This document shows, piece after piece, positions 44,962-53,385 of a stretch of DNA of 64,000 nt. Origin of the DNA: Microbacterium saperdae (lineage in GTDB: Bacteria; Actinomycetota; Actinomycetes; Actinomycetales; Microbacteriaceae); contig NZ_VFOX01000002.1 of assembly GCF_006716345.1 (NCBI RefSeq), positions 434,001 through 498,000 of the forward strand. Direction: 5' to 3'. The notes under the pieces were generated by a model. The model saw only the letters and a program-made list of their open reading frames with translations, was not told where the DNA came from and ran no database searches. Each line of letters opens with the position of its first letter. Positions within the stretch are counted from its first letter, which is position 1. The position numbers were made by a program, and so were the translations under genes.

Positions 44962-47910
44962 ATGCTGACGCTCCTCGCCGTGTTCCTCCTCGGGTCGCTG
45001 TTGATGCCCGTTCTGGTGCGCTGGCTCGGAGCTCAGGCCTTCGCGATCGCGGCTCTGGTTCCCGCGGCCGCATTCGTGCATGCGCTCGTCATGACGCCTC
45101 AGGTCCTCGACCCGGAATCGTCTCCCTACGTCTCCGTCGCGTGGATCCCGCAACTCGGCTTGAACATGTCGATGCACATGGACGTGCTCGGGTGGGTGCT
45201 CACGCTGATCGTGACCGGGGTCGGCGCCCTCGTGCTGCTCTACTGCCGCTGGTACTTCCACGACGACTCCGCCGGGATCGGACAGTTCTCCGCCGTTCTG
45301 CTCGGCTTCGCCGGTGCGATGTACGGACTCGTGCTCACGGACGACCTCGTGATGCTCGTGATGTTCTGGGAGGTGACGAGCATCCTCTCGTACCTCCTGA
45401 TCGGCCACTACCGGCGCCGTGCCGCCAGCCGTCGTGCCGCGCTGCAGGCGCTGCTGGTGACCACCCTCGGCGGTCTGGTGATGTTCGTCGGCGTCGTCCT
45501 CCTGGTCGTGGATGCCGGTACGTCCAGCATCCGCGAGATCCTCGCGCTCGCCCCCACCGGGCCGATCGTGGATGCCGCGATCGTGATGCTCCTGATCGGG
45601 GCGATCAGCAAGTCTGCGCTGTTCCCCTTCCACTTCTGGTTGCCCGGCGCCATGGCGGCGCCCACGCCGGTGAGCGCCTACCTGCACGCGGCGGCCATGG
45701 TGAAGGCCGGGATCTACCTGATCGCCCGCTTCGCTCCGATCTTCGCCTTCAGCGCTCCGTGGCGACCGATCGTGATCACGCTCGGCATCGTGACGATGCT
45801 GCTCGGCGGAATCCAGGCGCTGCGCGAGACCGACCTCAAGCGCATCCTCGCCTTCGGCACGGTCAGTCAGCTCGGCTTCTTCGCCGTGGTGGTCGGCTAC
45901 GGAACGCAGGCTGCGGCTCTCGCCGGGCTCGCGCTGGTCATCGGGCACGCACTGTTCAAGTCGGCCCTGTTCCTGATCGTCGGCGTGATCGACCGCCAGC
46001 TGTCGACCCGTGACATCAACGAGCTCTCCGGTGTCGGCAGACAGGCCCCGGTGATGGCCACGGCCGCGTTCATCTCGGTGGCATCCATGGCCGGCGTCGC
46101 CCCGACCATCGGCTTCGTGGCCAAGGAATCCACTCTCACCGCGCTCCTCGACGATGCACTGGCCGGCTCGCCGTGGGGTCTGGTCGCCATCATCGGCGTC
46201 GTTCTGGGTTCCATGCTCACTGCGGCATATGGTGTCCGTTTCCTGTGGGGAGCCTTCTGGACCAAGCGCGATGCGCAGGGTGGCCGGATGCCGACCACCG
46301 CGTGGCCCGACCCTCCCGTCGGCTTCCTCTCGGCCCCGATCATCCTGGCCGGCGTCACCCTCGCCGCTGGTATCGGTGCACCGGCTCTCGACGTCGCACT
46401 GCACGGCTACGCGGTGACGGCCACCCCCGGACTCGACCCGGCGACCGGAGAGGCGACCGAGGGCCCCGGGCATCTCGCGCTCTGGCACGGCTTCGAACCG
46501 GCACTCGGCATCTCGATCCTCTCGATCCTGCTCGGCTTCGGGCTGTTCCTCCTCACCCGCCGCACCGGCTGGGACCGCAAGCCGCGACTGCTGCGCTTCA
46601 CGGCAGCGGATGTCTACTACCTCGTCGTCCGCGGCGTCGACCGGCTCTCGGTGCTCAGCACCACCCTGACGCAGCGCGGTTCGCTGCCCGTGTATGTCGG
46701 CACGATCTTCGTGGTGTTCGTCGCTGCCGAGGTCACGGCACTCGTGGCGAGCGACATCGACCGATTCCAGCTGTCCGCCTGGCACACCCCTGCGCAGATC
46801 GTGGTGGCGCCGATCATGGCGGCCGCCGGTATCTTCGCCGTCCGCGCGCAGAAGAGGTACACCGGTGTGGTGCTGGTCTCGGTGACCGGACTCGGCATGG
46901 TGGCCCTGTTCGCGACCAGCGGCGCCCCCGACCTCGCCCTCACGCAGATCCTCGTCGAGACCGTGACGATGGTCACCTTCGCCCTCGTGCTGCGGCGGCT
47001 GCCCGCGCGCATGGGCGAGCACAACGCCTCGGTCGGCCGCATCCCCCGAGCACTGCTCGGCATCGGCGTCGGCCTCACGATGGCACTGATCGCCGTCGTC
47101 GCCACCCAATCCAGGGTCGCCGACCCGATCTCGGCCGCGTTCCCGAAGCTCGCCTACGAGATCGGGCACGGCAAGAACGTCGTCAACGTCGCCCTGGTCG
47201 ACCTGCGTGGCTGGGACACCATGGGCGAGCTGTCGGTGCTCGTGCTCGCCGCGACCGGTGTCGCCTCGCTCGTGTTCGTCACGCATCGCGCCGATCTCCT
47301 CGCCGCGACCAGGACCCTGCCCCGCGCGACGCGCAAGGCCGCGCGCAGCCGGCCGCTGGTCGAGACCACCGAGGGCATCCGCTTCCAGACGACCGAGAAC
47401 CAGGCCAGCCCGCGCGCCTGGCTCGTTGGCGGCCAGAAGATGAAACCGGAGAACCGGTCGATCCTGCTCGAGGTGATCGTCCGCATCCTCTTCCACACCA
47501 TCATCGTGGTGTCGATCTTCCTGCTCTTCGCCGGCCACAACCTGCCGGGCGGCGGGTTCGCCGGAGGTCTCGTCGCGGGAATGGCGCTGGTCATGCGCTA
47601 CATCGCCGGTGGACGCTGGGAGCTCGGCGCCGCCGCTCCGACGGATGCCGGACGCCTCCTGGGCGCAGGTCTGATCCTCGCCGTCGGTACCGCCGTCATC
47701 CCGCTCTTCTTCGGCCTCGCGCCGCTCACCAGCTCGTTCTGGGAATGGGAGATCCCCGGCATCGGGCACATGGAGTTCGTCACCTCGACCATCTTCGACA
47801 TCGGCGTGTACCTCGTCGTGATCGGACTCGTGCTCGACGTGCTGCGCAGTCTCGGCGCTGAGGTCGACCGGCAGGCGCAGGACATGCGCGAGCGGGGGGT
47901 GAGCATCTGA
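44962..47910 (+). CDS. mrpA: Na+/H+ antiporter subunit A fused to subunit B (MrpA-MrpB)
   Basis: 982-residue membrane protein. Residues 1-500 are the NuoL-like proton channel, with conserved E137 (MFWEVTSILSY) and K217 (GAISKSALFPFHFWLPGAM). The MrpA C-terminal extension follows, and about the last 150 residues are an MrpB domain (ILLEVIVRILFHTIIVVSIFLLFAGHNLPGGGF in part). Fusion of A and B is common in actinobacteria. AAGGAG precedes ATG 44962. It is the first gene of a seven-function antiporter complex that expels Na+ using the proton gradient and supports alkali and salt tolerance. Confidence 0.93.
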   Translation: MLTLLAVFLLGSLLMPVLVRWLGAQAFAIAALVPAAAFVHALVMTPQVLDPESSPYVSVAWIPQLGLNMSMHMDVLGWVLTLIVTGVGALVLLYCRWYFHDDSAGIGQFSAVLLGFAGAMYGLVLTDDLVMLVMFWEVTSILSYLLIGHYRRRAASRRAALQALLVTTLGGLVMFVGVVLLVVDAGTSSIREILALAPTGPIVDAAIVMLLIGAISKSALFPFHFWLPGAMAAPTPVSAYLHAAAMVKAGIYLIARFAPIFAFSAPWRPIVITLGIVTMLLGGIQALRETDLKRILAFGTVSQLGFFAVVVGYGTQAAALAGLALVIGHALFKSALFLIVGVIDRQLSTRDINELSGVGRQAPVMATAAFISVASMAGVAPTIGFVAKESTLTALLDDALAGSPWGLVAIIGVVLGSMLTAAYGVRFLWGAFWTKRDAQGGRMPTTAWPDPPVGFLSAPIILAGVTLAAGIGAPALDVALHGYAVTATPGLDPATGEATEGPGHLALWHGFEPALGISILSILLGFGLFLLTRRTGWDRKPRLLRFTAADVYYLVVRGVDRLSVLSTTLTQRGSLPVYVGTIFVVFVAAEVTALVASDIDRFQLSAWHTPAQIVVAPIMAAAGIFAVRAQKRYTGVVLVSVTGLGMVALFATSGAPDLALTQILVETVTMVTFALVLRRLPARMGEHNASVGRIPRALLGIGVGLTMALIAVVATQSRVADPISAAFPKLAYEIGHGKNVVNVALVDLRGWDTMGELSVLVLAATGVASLVFVTHRADLLAATRTLPRATRKAARSRPLVETTEGIRFQTTENQASPRAWLVGGQKMKPENRSILLEVIVRILFHTIIVVSIFLLFAGHNLPGGGFAGGLVAGMALVMRYIAGGRWELGAAAPTDAGRLLGAGLILAVGTAVIPLFFGLAPLTSSFWEWEIPGIGHMEFVTSTIFDIGVYLVVIGLVLDVLRSLGAEVDRQAQDMRERGVSI

Positions 47911-48509
47911 TGGATGTCTCCCTGACCCTGATCGTGATCATGGCCGTGTTGTTCGCATGCGGCGTCTACGCGATGCTCGAGCGCAGTCTCACCCGCGTGC
48001 TCATCGGCTTCCTGTTGCTCGGCAACGCGACCAACCTGCTGCTGCTGATCGTGATGGGCGTGCCGGGCAACGCGCCGTTCTACGACGCCGAGGGCAGTGT
48101 CAGCGACCCGCTGCCACAGGCGTTGACCCTCACGGCGATCGTCATCACGTTCGCCGTCTCGGCATTCCTGCTCGCCCTGATCTACCGCTCCTGGCAGCTC
48201 GGCCAGGCCGACACCGTCGAGGACGACGAAGCAGACATCGCCCTGCGCGAGCGCACGGATGCCGACGAAGACCTCATGGACGACGAGAGCGACACGGCAG
48301 ACGACGAGGCCACGACCGACTTCGTGGGTGTGCAGACCGCGCCGATCACGGTGCTCCACATGCGAGATCACTCGGCCATCCAGGATGACGCTCCGACGGA
48401 TCTGCCGTCGCGGCCGTACACCGGGACGGATTCCGACGATGCCCGGCCAGAGAGTCCTTCGCCCGGTTCAGGATCCGCACAACGAGACGAAGGGGAGGAC
48501 CGCACATGA
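47910..48509 (+). CDS. mrpC: Na+/H+ antiporter subunit C (MrpC) with acidic tail
   Basis: 199-residue NuoK-like subunit with three helices in the first about 100 residues (GVYAMLERSLTRVLIGFLLLGNATNLLLL; DPLPQALTLTAIVITFAVSAFLLAL). Usual MrpC is about 115 residues. Here an additional tail of about 90 residues, rich in Asp/Glu/Thr/Ser, follows the last helix and should be cytoplasmic. Start and stop overlap the neighbours (TGATG with mrpA, ATGA with mrpD). Confidence 0.92.
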   Translation: MDVSLTLIVIMAVLFACGVYAMLERSLTRVLIGFLLLGNATNLLLLIVMGVPGNAPFYDAEGSVSDPLPQALTLTAIVITFAVSAFLLALIYRSWQLGQADTVEDDEADIALRERTDADEDLMDDESDTADDEATTDFVGVQTAPITVLHMRDHSAIQDDAPTDLPSRPYTGTDSDDARPESPSPGSGSAQRDEGEDRT

Positions 48510-50059
48510 CCGCGCTCGTTCCCCTGCTCGTCGGACTGCCCTTGCTCGGCGCCGCCATCACGCTGATCTTCGGCCGCAACGCCCGCCTCCAGGTCGTCGT
48601 CACGGTGTTGACCCTCGCCGCGGTCTCGGTGATCGCCGCCGTGCTGCTCGTGGTCGTGGATGCCGGTGAGCCGCTCGCCGTCTCGGTCGGAGGGTGGCCG
48701 GTGCCGTTCGGCATCGTGCTCTACGTGGACCGGCTCGCCGCGCTGCTGGTGCTCATCTCGAGCATCGTGCTGCTCGCGGTGCTCCTCTTCTCGATCGGCC
48801 AGGGAGTTGCGGACGGCACGGACGAGACGCCGATCTCGATCTTCAACCCCTCGTACCTGATCCTCGCCGCCGGCATCTTCAACGCCTTCATCGCGGGCGA
48901 CCTGTTCAACCTCTACGTCGGCTTCGAGATCCTGCTCGTCGCCTCGTACGTGCTGATCACCCTGGGCAGCACGGAGTCACGCATCCGCACCGGCGCGGTC
49001 TACATCGTCGTCTCGCTCGTCTCGTCGATCCTGTTCCTCGCCGCGATCGCCATGATCTACGGTGCTCTCGGCACTGTGAACATGGCGCAGATCGCCGAAC
49101 GGATGACGGAGCTGCCGCAGGAGACGCAGCTGGTGCTGCATCTGATGCTGGTGATCGCCTTCGGCATCAAGGCCGCGATCTTCCCCGTCTCCTTCTGGCT
49201 GCCCGACTCCTACCCGACGGCGCCGGCTCCCGTCACCGCGGTGTTCGCCGGCCTGCTGACGAAGGTCGGCGTATACGCGCTGATCCGCACCGAGACGCAG
49301 CTGTTCGCCGACAACGACATCGACACGCTGCTGCTGATCGTGGCGCTGGCGACCATGATCGTCGGCGTCCTCGGTGCGGTCGCGCAAGCCGAGCTCAAAC
49401 GCATCCTGTCGTTCACCCTGGTCAGCCACGTCGGATACATGATCTTCGGGCTGGCGATAGCGACACCGGCAGCGATCGGCGCGACGGTGTACTACATCGT
49501 CCACCACATCGTCGTGCAGACGACGCTGTTCCTCGCGGTCGGTCTCGTGGAACGCCGAGCAGGCAGTACATCGATCCTGCGGGTGAAAGGGCTGCTCAAG
49601 GTCGCCCCGGTGATCGCCGTGCTCTACTTCGTGCCCGCCATCAACCTCGGCGGTCTGCCTCCGTTCTCCGGTTTCATCGGCAAGTTCGCGCTCTTCGAAG
49701 CGGCGGCATCCGTCGGCACCCCGCTCATGATCGTGCTGATCGTCGGTGGCATCGTGACCTCGCTCCTCACGCTGTATGCGCTGATGCGCGCCTGGAACCT
49801 CGCCTTCTGGCGCGAGGAGGAGGACTCGAGCGAGACCGAGGGGCGCATCTCCTACCTGGGCAACGCACCGGCCGCCGACGAGCAGCAGGAGCGGCGCCGG
49901 ATCCCCAAGATCATGACGTATGCCACGGCAGGCATGGTCGCGGTCACCGTCGCACTGACGGTCTTCGCCGGTCCCCTCTACGCGCTGTGCGACCGCATCG
50001 GAGCCACGCTGCTCGATCCGGTCAGCCTGGTGCAGCTGCAGGATGAGGTGGACGGATGA
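48506..50059 (+). CDS. mrpD: Na+/H+ antiporter subunit D (MrpD)
   Basis: 517-residue NuoM/N-like subunit with about 14 helices. Conserved E141 (LYVGFEILLVASYVL) and K222 (FGIKAAIFPVSFWLPDSYP) of the proton path are present, as is LKRILSFTLVSHVGYM. It overlaps mrpC and mrpE by 4 bases each. With MrpA it forms the proton-translocating core. Confidence 0.93.
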   Translation: MTALVPLLVGLPLLGAAITLIFGRNARLQVVVTVLTLAAVSVIAAVLLVVVDAGEPLAVSVGGWPVPFGIVLYVDRLAALLVLISSIVLLAVLLFSIGQGVADGTDETPISIFNPSYLILAAGIFNAFIAGDLFNLYVGFEILLVASYVLITLGSTESRIRTGAVYIVVSLVSSILFLAAIAMIYGALGTVNMAQIAERMTELPQETQLVLHLMLVIAFGIKAAIFPVSFWLPDSYPTAPAPVTAVFAGLLTKVGVYALIRTETQLFADNDIDTLLLIVALATMIVGVLGAVAQAELKRILSFTLVSHVGYMIFGLAIATPAAIGATVYYIVHHIVVQTTLFLAVGLVERRAGSTSILRVKGLLKVAPVIAVLYFVPAINLGGLPPFSGFIGKFALFEAAASVGTPLMIVLIVGGIVTSLLTLYALMRAWNLAFWREEEDSSETEGRISYLGNAPAADEQQERRRIPKIMTYATAGMVAVTVALTVFAGPLYALCDRIGATLLDPVSLVQLQDEVDG

Positions 50060-50640
50060 TGGAACGCACCCGCCGTCACCTCTGGCGCGACATCGGCTCG
50101 CAGCTGCCGTTCCTCGCCTGGCTCGTCGTGCTCTGGATGCTGCTGTGGGCGCAGTTCACCGTGCTGTCGTTCCTCACGGGTCTCGTCGTGGCGATCTTCG
50201 TGACCCGCGTGTTCCGTCTGCCCACAGTCGCTCTCTCCGGCCGGATCAACGTCTGGTACGCGGCGCTGTTCGTCGTGCAGTTCCTGTTCGCGGTGCTGCA
50301 GGGGGCGCTGTACGTGACCGTGCAGGTGTTCGACTTCCGCCGTCAGCCCGGTGCCGCGATCATCGCCGTGCCGCTCCGCTACGCCGACGACCTCGTGATG
50401 ACGCACGTGGCCGTCACCTCTTCGCTGATCCCCGGGTCGCTCGTGGTCGAAGCCGATCGCGACCGCCGCATCCTCTACCTGCACGTGATCGGCGTTCGCA
50501 ACGCCGCCGATGTCGAGAAGCAGCGCGAGGGCGTGCTGGTCTGGGAGCGTCGGATCGTGCGGGCGCTCGGAAGCCCCGCGCAGTACCGTGCTCTCAGGGC
50601 TGATGAGCGTGCCGGATCGACGAAGGGCGGTGTCCGATGA
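50056..50640 (+). CDS. mrpE: Na+/H+ antiporter subunit E (MrpE)
   Basis: 194-residue membrane protein with two to three N-terminal helices (LPFLAWLVVLWMLLWAQFTVLSFLTGLVVAIFV in part) and a soluble domain with SSLIPGSLVVEADRDRRILYLHVIG, the MrpE signature region. It starts with two Met codons in the ATGA overlap with mrpD and overlaps mrpF by 4 bases. Confidence 0.9.
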   Translation: MMERTRRHLWRDIGSQLPFLAWLVVLWMLLWAQFTVLSFLTGLVVAIFVTRVFRLPTVALSGRINVWYAALFVVQFLFAVLQGALYVTVQVFDFRRQPGAAIIAVPLRYADDLVMTHVAVTSSLIPGSLVVEADRDRRILYLHVIGVRNAADVEKQREGVLVWERRIVRALGSPAQYRALRADERAGSTKGGVR

Positions 50641-50906
50641 ACGTGCTCCTGATCCTGATCCTGATCGTGTTCGGCGTCGCCGCGATCCTCACCCTCATCC
50701 GCATCGTGCGGGGGCCGTCGATCCTGGACCGCGCGGTGGCCTCCGACGTGCTGTTGACCGAGGTCATGTGCGTGATCGGCGCGGAGATGGCCATCAACGG
50801 GCACACCCGCAGCATCCCGGTGCTGTTGATCATCGCCGCGATCGGGGTGTTCGGCTCGATCGCCGTCGCGCGTTTCGTCGCGAGAAGGGACAACACGACA
50901 CCATGA
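50637..50906 (+). CDS. mrpF: Na+/H+ antiporter subunit F (MrpF)
   Basis: 89-residue protein with three helices. The conserved LIRIVRGPSILDRAVASDVL motif near residue 20 and the small-residue third helix are typical of MrpF. Overlaps mrpE and mrpG (ATGA each). Confidence 0.92.
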   Translation: MNVLLILILIVFGVAAILTLIRIVRGPSILDRAVASDVLLTEVMCVIGAEMAINGHTRSIPVLLIIAAIGVFGSIAVARFVARRDNTTP

Positions 50907-51292
50907 ACGTGTTCGGTCTGTTGATCCCCGACGCCGTGATCGACGTCGCGGTGCTCGTTCTCATCCTGCTCGGCGCACTGCTCTGCCTGTCGGCCGCGGT
51001 CGGACTGCTCCACTTCCGCGATGTGCCCTCCCGCCTGCACGCGGCCACCAAGCCCCAGGTGCTCGGCCTCGTGCTGATCTGCCTCGCGGTCGCTCTGTCG
51101 CAGCGCAGTGTGGGCGGCATCCTGCTCGGGCTCGTGCTGGTCGCTCCGATCGTGCTGATGCAGTTCGCGACCGCACCGCTCTCGGCGCACATGGTAGGAC
51201 GTCAGGCCTATCGCAACGGCACCATGGAGCACCGCACCCTGGTCGTCGACGAGCTCGCGGATTCGAAGCAGACCCCTCCCGGCGCCGGGTAG
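50903..51292 (+). CDS. mrpG: Na+/H+ antiporter subunit G (MrpG)
   Basis: 129-residue protein with three helices and the family motif GLLHFRDVPSRLHAATKPQVLG. It is the last gene of the mrp operon (order A/B, C, D, E, F, G, complete). A hydrophilic tail of about 35 residues follows the final helix. It is placed 50 bases before the repeat element upstream of the endonuclease gene. Confidence 0.92.
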   Translation: MNVFGLLIPDAVIDVAVLVLILLGALLCLSAAVGLLHFRDVPSRLHAATKPQVLGLVLICLAVALSQRSVGGILLGLVLVAPIVLMQFATAPLSAHMVGRQAYRNGTMEHRTLVVDELADSKQTPPGAG

Positions 51293-51343
51293 TTCCCGGC
51301 GTCTCCCGGTGGACGGGCAGTGGGGCCGGCAGTCGTCCCGGTT

Positions 51344-51424
51344 CCACAACTCCGGAGATTCGGCTGCGTTCGCGATCAGACTGCCCCCGGGCGGGGTGAA
51401 CAGCGTGGATCTCCGGAGTTATGG
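51344..51424. repeat. 81-bp inverted-arm repeat, copy 1
   Basis: Begins CCACAACTCCGGAGA (51344-51358) and ends TCTCCGGAGTTATGG (51410-51424); the arms pair at 14 of 15 positions. The interior of about 51 bases is partly similar to copy 2 (GCGAT near the middle, CGGGG and an ACG/GCGTG segment before the right arm). It lies between mrpG and the endonuclease gene. Confidence 0.8.
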
Positions 51425-51542
51425 CATCCGTACCTTTGAGAGGGCACCCGACCTTTCCTGCAAAGGCGCGCGAGGATAATCTCCCATCCACAATCGGCCG
51501 GATCGCTCTCCGCCGCCCGTCTCCCTGGGCAGTCTTTCCGGC

Positions 51543-52481
51543 ATGCCCCATGACAACAGGAAGCCGCATGCGCTGCTTGCGGAGCTTCGGACCCTATCGA
51601 TCATTCCGCGTCACGTGCTCATCAGTTCAGGGATGTCGACCCATGACATCACGTCGGCGGTCCGATCAGGACGGCTCATGCGGGTGCGGCGAGGGGTGTA
51701 TACGCTTCCGAGCATGCCGGAACCGATCATTGCGGCGGTACGGCTGGGCGGTCGCATCTCCTGCCTCACGCTTCTTCAACTGATAGGGGTGTTCGTCCAC
51801 TCGTGCAGGGAGCCGCACGTGCATGTCCCACCCCACCTCTCACGCAGTCGTGGGCGCAGGCAAAGGGATCTCCTGGTGCATTGGGGCACTCGCCTGGACG
51901 AAGGCGAACCGCACATGGTCTCGATTCGAGACGCGGTACTCCAATCCGTTCGATGTCAGTCCCCACGGGCATCGATCGCGACGCTCGACAGCGTTCTGCA
52001 TCACGGATTGTTGAGGCAGGAGGACCTCGTCCAGATCTTCACGAACCTTCCGCTGCGCTACCACCCGCTTCTGGCTCTCGTAGACGCATCGGCGGAGTCG
52101 GGGCCCGAGACCTACCTGAGACTGATCCTCCGCTCGCTCGGGCTGCGGTTCGAGACCCAAGTTCATCTCCCCGGTGTCGGACGCGTGGACTTCCTCGTGG
52201 AAGGGTGGCTCGTCATCGAGTGTGACAGTCGAGCGTTTCATCAGGGGTGGGACAGACAGGTCAGAGACCGCCGGCGGGACATCGCCGCCGCCCGGCTCGG
52301 CTACGTCACGATTCGACCGCTGGCCAGCGACCTTCTGGAGGCGCAGGCGCGTGTACGGTCCGATCTGCAGGCCGTGGTCGACGCCTTCGGCTCCCGGCTC
52401 TCAGGCCGCGCAGCTCCACAACTCCGGAGAAAGAGTGCACAAAGGCGCGATACGTCGGCGTCATCGGGGCACCGACGCTGA
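51543..52481 (+). CDS. AbiEi-like HTH plus Vsr-like endonuclease protein
   Basis: 312-residue protein. Residues about 10-60 resemble the AbiEi antitoxin-type HTH (ISSGMSTHDITSAVRSGRLMRVRRGVYTL). Residues about 185-285 look like a Vsr/DUF559-type PD-(D/E)XK nuclease (LGLRFETQVHLPGVGRVDFLVEGWLVIECDSRAFHQ..., RRRDIAAARLGYVTIRP). Such fusions recur in actinobacteria without a defined role. There is no good ribosome binding site at ATG 51543. The last 21 codons are inside repeat copy 2, and copy 1 lies 118 bases before the start. Function could be defence or repair; neither is shown. Confidence 0.7.
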   Translation: MPHDNRKPHALLAELRTLSIIPRHVLISSGMSTHDITSAVRSGRLMRVRRGVYTLPSMPEPIIAAVRLGGRISCLTLLQLIGVFVHSCREPHVHVPPHLSRSRGRRQRDLLVHWGTRLDEGEPHMVSIRDAVLQSVRCQSPRASIATLDSVLHHGLLRQEDLVQIFTNLPLRYHPLLALVDASAESGPETYLRLILRSLGLRFETQVHLPGVGRVDFLVEGWLVIECDSRAFHQGWDRQVRDRRRDIAAARLGYVTIRPLASDLLEAQARVRSDLQAVVDAFGSRLSGRAAPQLRRKSAQRRDTSASSGHRR

Positions 52482-52497
52482 ATCTCCGGAGTTATGG
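52416..52497. repeat. 82-bp inverted-arm repeat, copy 2
   Basis: Same arms as copy 1: CCACAACTCCGGAGA (52416-52430) and TCTCCGGAGTTATGG (52483-52497). The interior differs but shares short blocks and nearly the same length. The copy is in the same orientation as copy 1 and overlaps the 3' end of the endonuclease gene. Confidence 0.8.
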
Positions 52498-52532
52498 AGC
52501 GCGAATGCGGGAGCGGTTCCGGCGGAGCGGCG

Positions 52533-53294
52533 TCAGAGTGCGTCGGCGAAGCGCTGGATCAGGCGCGCGGCGGGCTCGGAGTCGCTGATCAGCGTGCCGT
52601 GGCCGTGGTCCGGGATCACCTGGAGGTCGGCGCCCGGGATCTCGTCGATGATCTCCTGGCACCAGCTCATCGGCGCGAGCGGGTCGTCCTCGCCGCGCAG
52701 AACGAGCACCGGCACGTCGATACGTGCGAACGCCTTCTCGGGCTCGTGCACGATCGTGGCCTTCATCTTGCGCACCAGATGCGGGCCGCCACGCAGATAC
52801 TCGCGCGCACCGCGCCACAGCACCTCGGGCCGCTCGCCCATCAGGTCGCGCAGCAGGTAGGTCGCCTGGGCACGGATGTTGCGGGCCGCCTTGTTCACCG
52901 TGGGGCCGGCGAGGATGACGCCCTCCACGAGAGACGGATGACGTGCCGCGAGCTCCGCCGCGATCTGACTGCCCATCGAGTGGCCGATCACGACCACTCT
53001 GCCCGCGTCGAACTCACGCAGGTACGCCGCGACGAGGTCGGCGTGCCGCTCCATCGTGAACGTGCGAGAGGGCTCCGGCGCCTCTCCGAAACCGGGAAGG
53101 TCGAACGCGATCATGCGTCCCTTCAGCTTCTGCACGACGTCGAGATAGACGCTGCGACCCATGCCGATGCCGTGCAGCAGGATGAACGTGTGCGCGCCCT
53201 CGCCGAAGGTCTCGGCGATCAGGCTGGCGCCGCTGCGCTCGAACTCGACGAGGGTCACAGGGACGCCCTTCGGGGCGAGGAGACTTTTCGGCAC
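52533..53294 (-). CDS. Alpha/beta hydrolase
   Basis: 253-residue alpha/beta-fold hydrolase. Oxyanion HG motif in ILLHGIGMGRSVY, nucleophile Ser in VIGHSMGSQIAAEL, catalytic Asp in LRGEDDPLAP and His in IPDHGHGTL. No signal peptide. Ester or C-C bond hydrolysis of an unknown small substrate is expected. It lies downstream of the penicillin-acylase-type gene on the same strand, but a hairpin and a repeat between them suggest separate units. Confidence 0.86.
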   Translation of the reverse strand: MPKSLLAPKGVPVTLVEFERSGASLIAETFGEGAHTFILLHGIGMGRSVYLDVVQKLKGRMIAFDLPGFGEAPEPSRTFTMERHADLVAAYLREFDAGRVVVIGHSMGSQIAAELAARHPSLVEGVILAGPTVNKAARNIRAQATYLLRDLMGERPEVLWRGAREYLRGGPHLVRKMKATIVHEPEKAFARIDVPVLVLRGEDDPLAPMSWCQEIIDEIPGADLQVIPDHGHGTLISDSEPAARLIQRFADAL

Positions 53295-53325
53295 CCGTCA
53301 ACGCTAGTCGACGCAGCAGGGAGGA

Positions 53326-53342
53326 CCCTTCGACAAGCTCAG
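53326..53342. repeat. Short dispersed repeat of actinobacterial type
   Basis: CCCTTCGACAAGCTCAG matches the small palindrome-like repeat scattered through many Microbacteriaceae intergenic regions (general knowledge, not verified here). It lies between two genes on the minus strand. Confidence 0.5.
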
Positions 53343-53367
53343 CGTCTCCGCCGTGCAGTTCCTGGGC

Positions 53368-53384
53368 CCGGGCGCGGCGCCCGG
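53368..53384 (-). terminator. GC-rich stem after penicillin-acylase gene
   Basis: CCGGGCGCGGCGCCCGG is fully self-complementary around one base and starts one base after the acylase stop. It can form a six-base stem with a five-base loop. No T-tract. Confidence 0.5.
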
Positions 53385-53385
53385 C

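Noticed and set aside
44827..47769. 980-codon open frame on the minus strand
   Set aside because: Antisense to mrpA with low-complexity Glu/Arg/His sequence; mrpA has clear family motifs.
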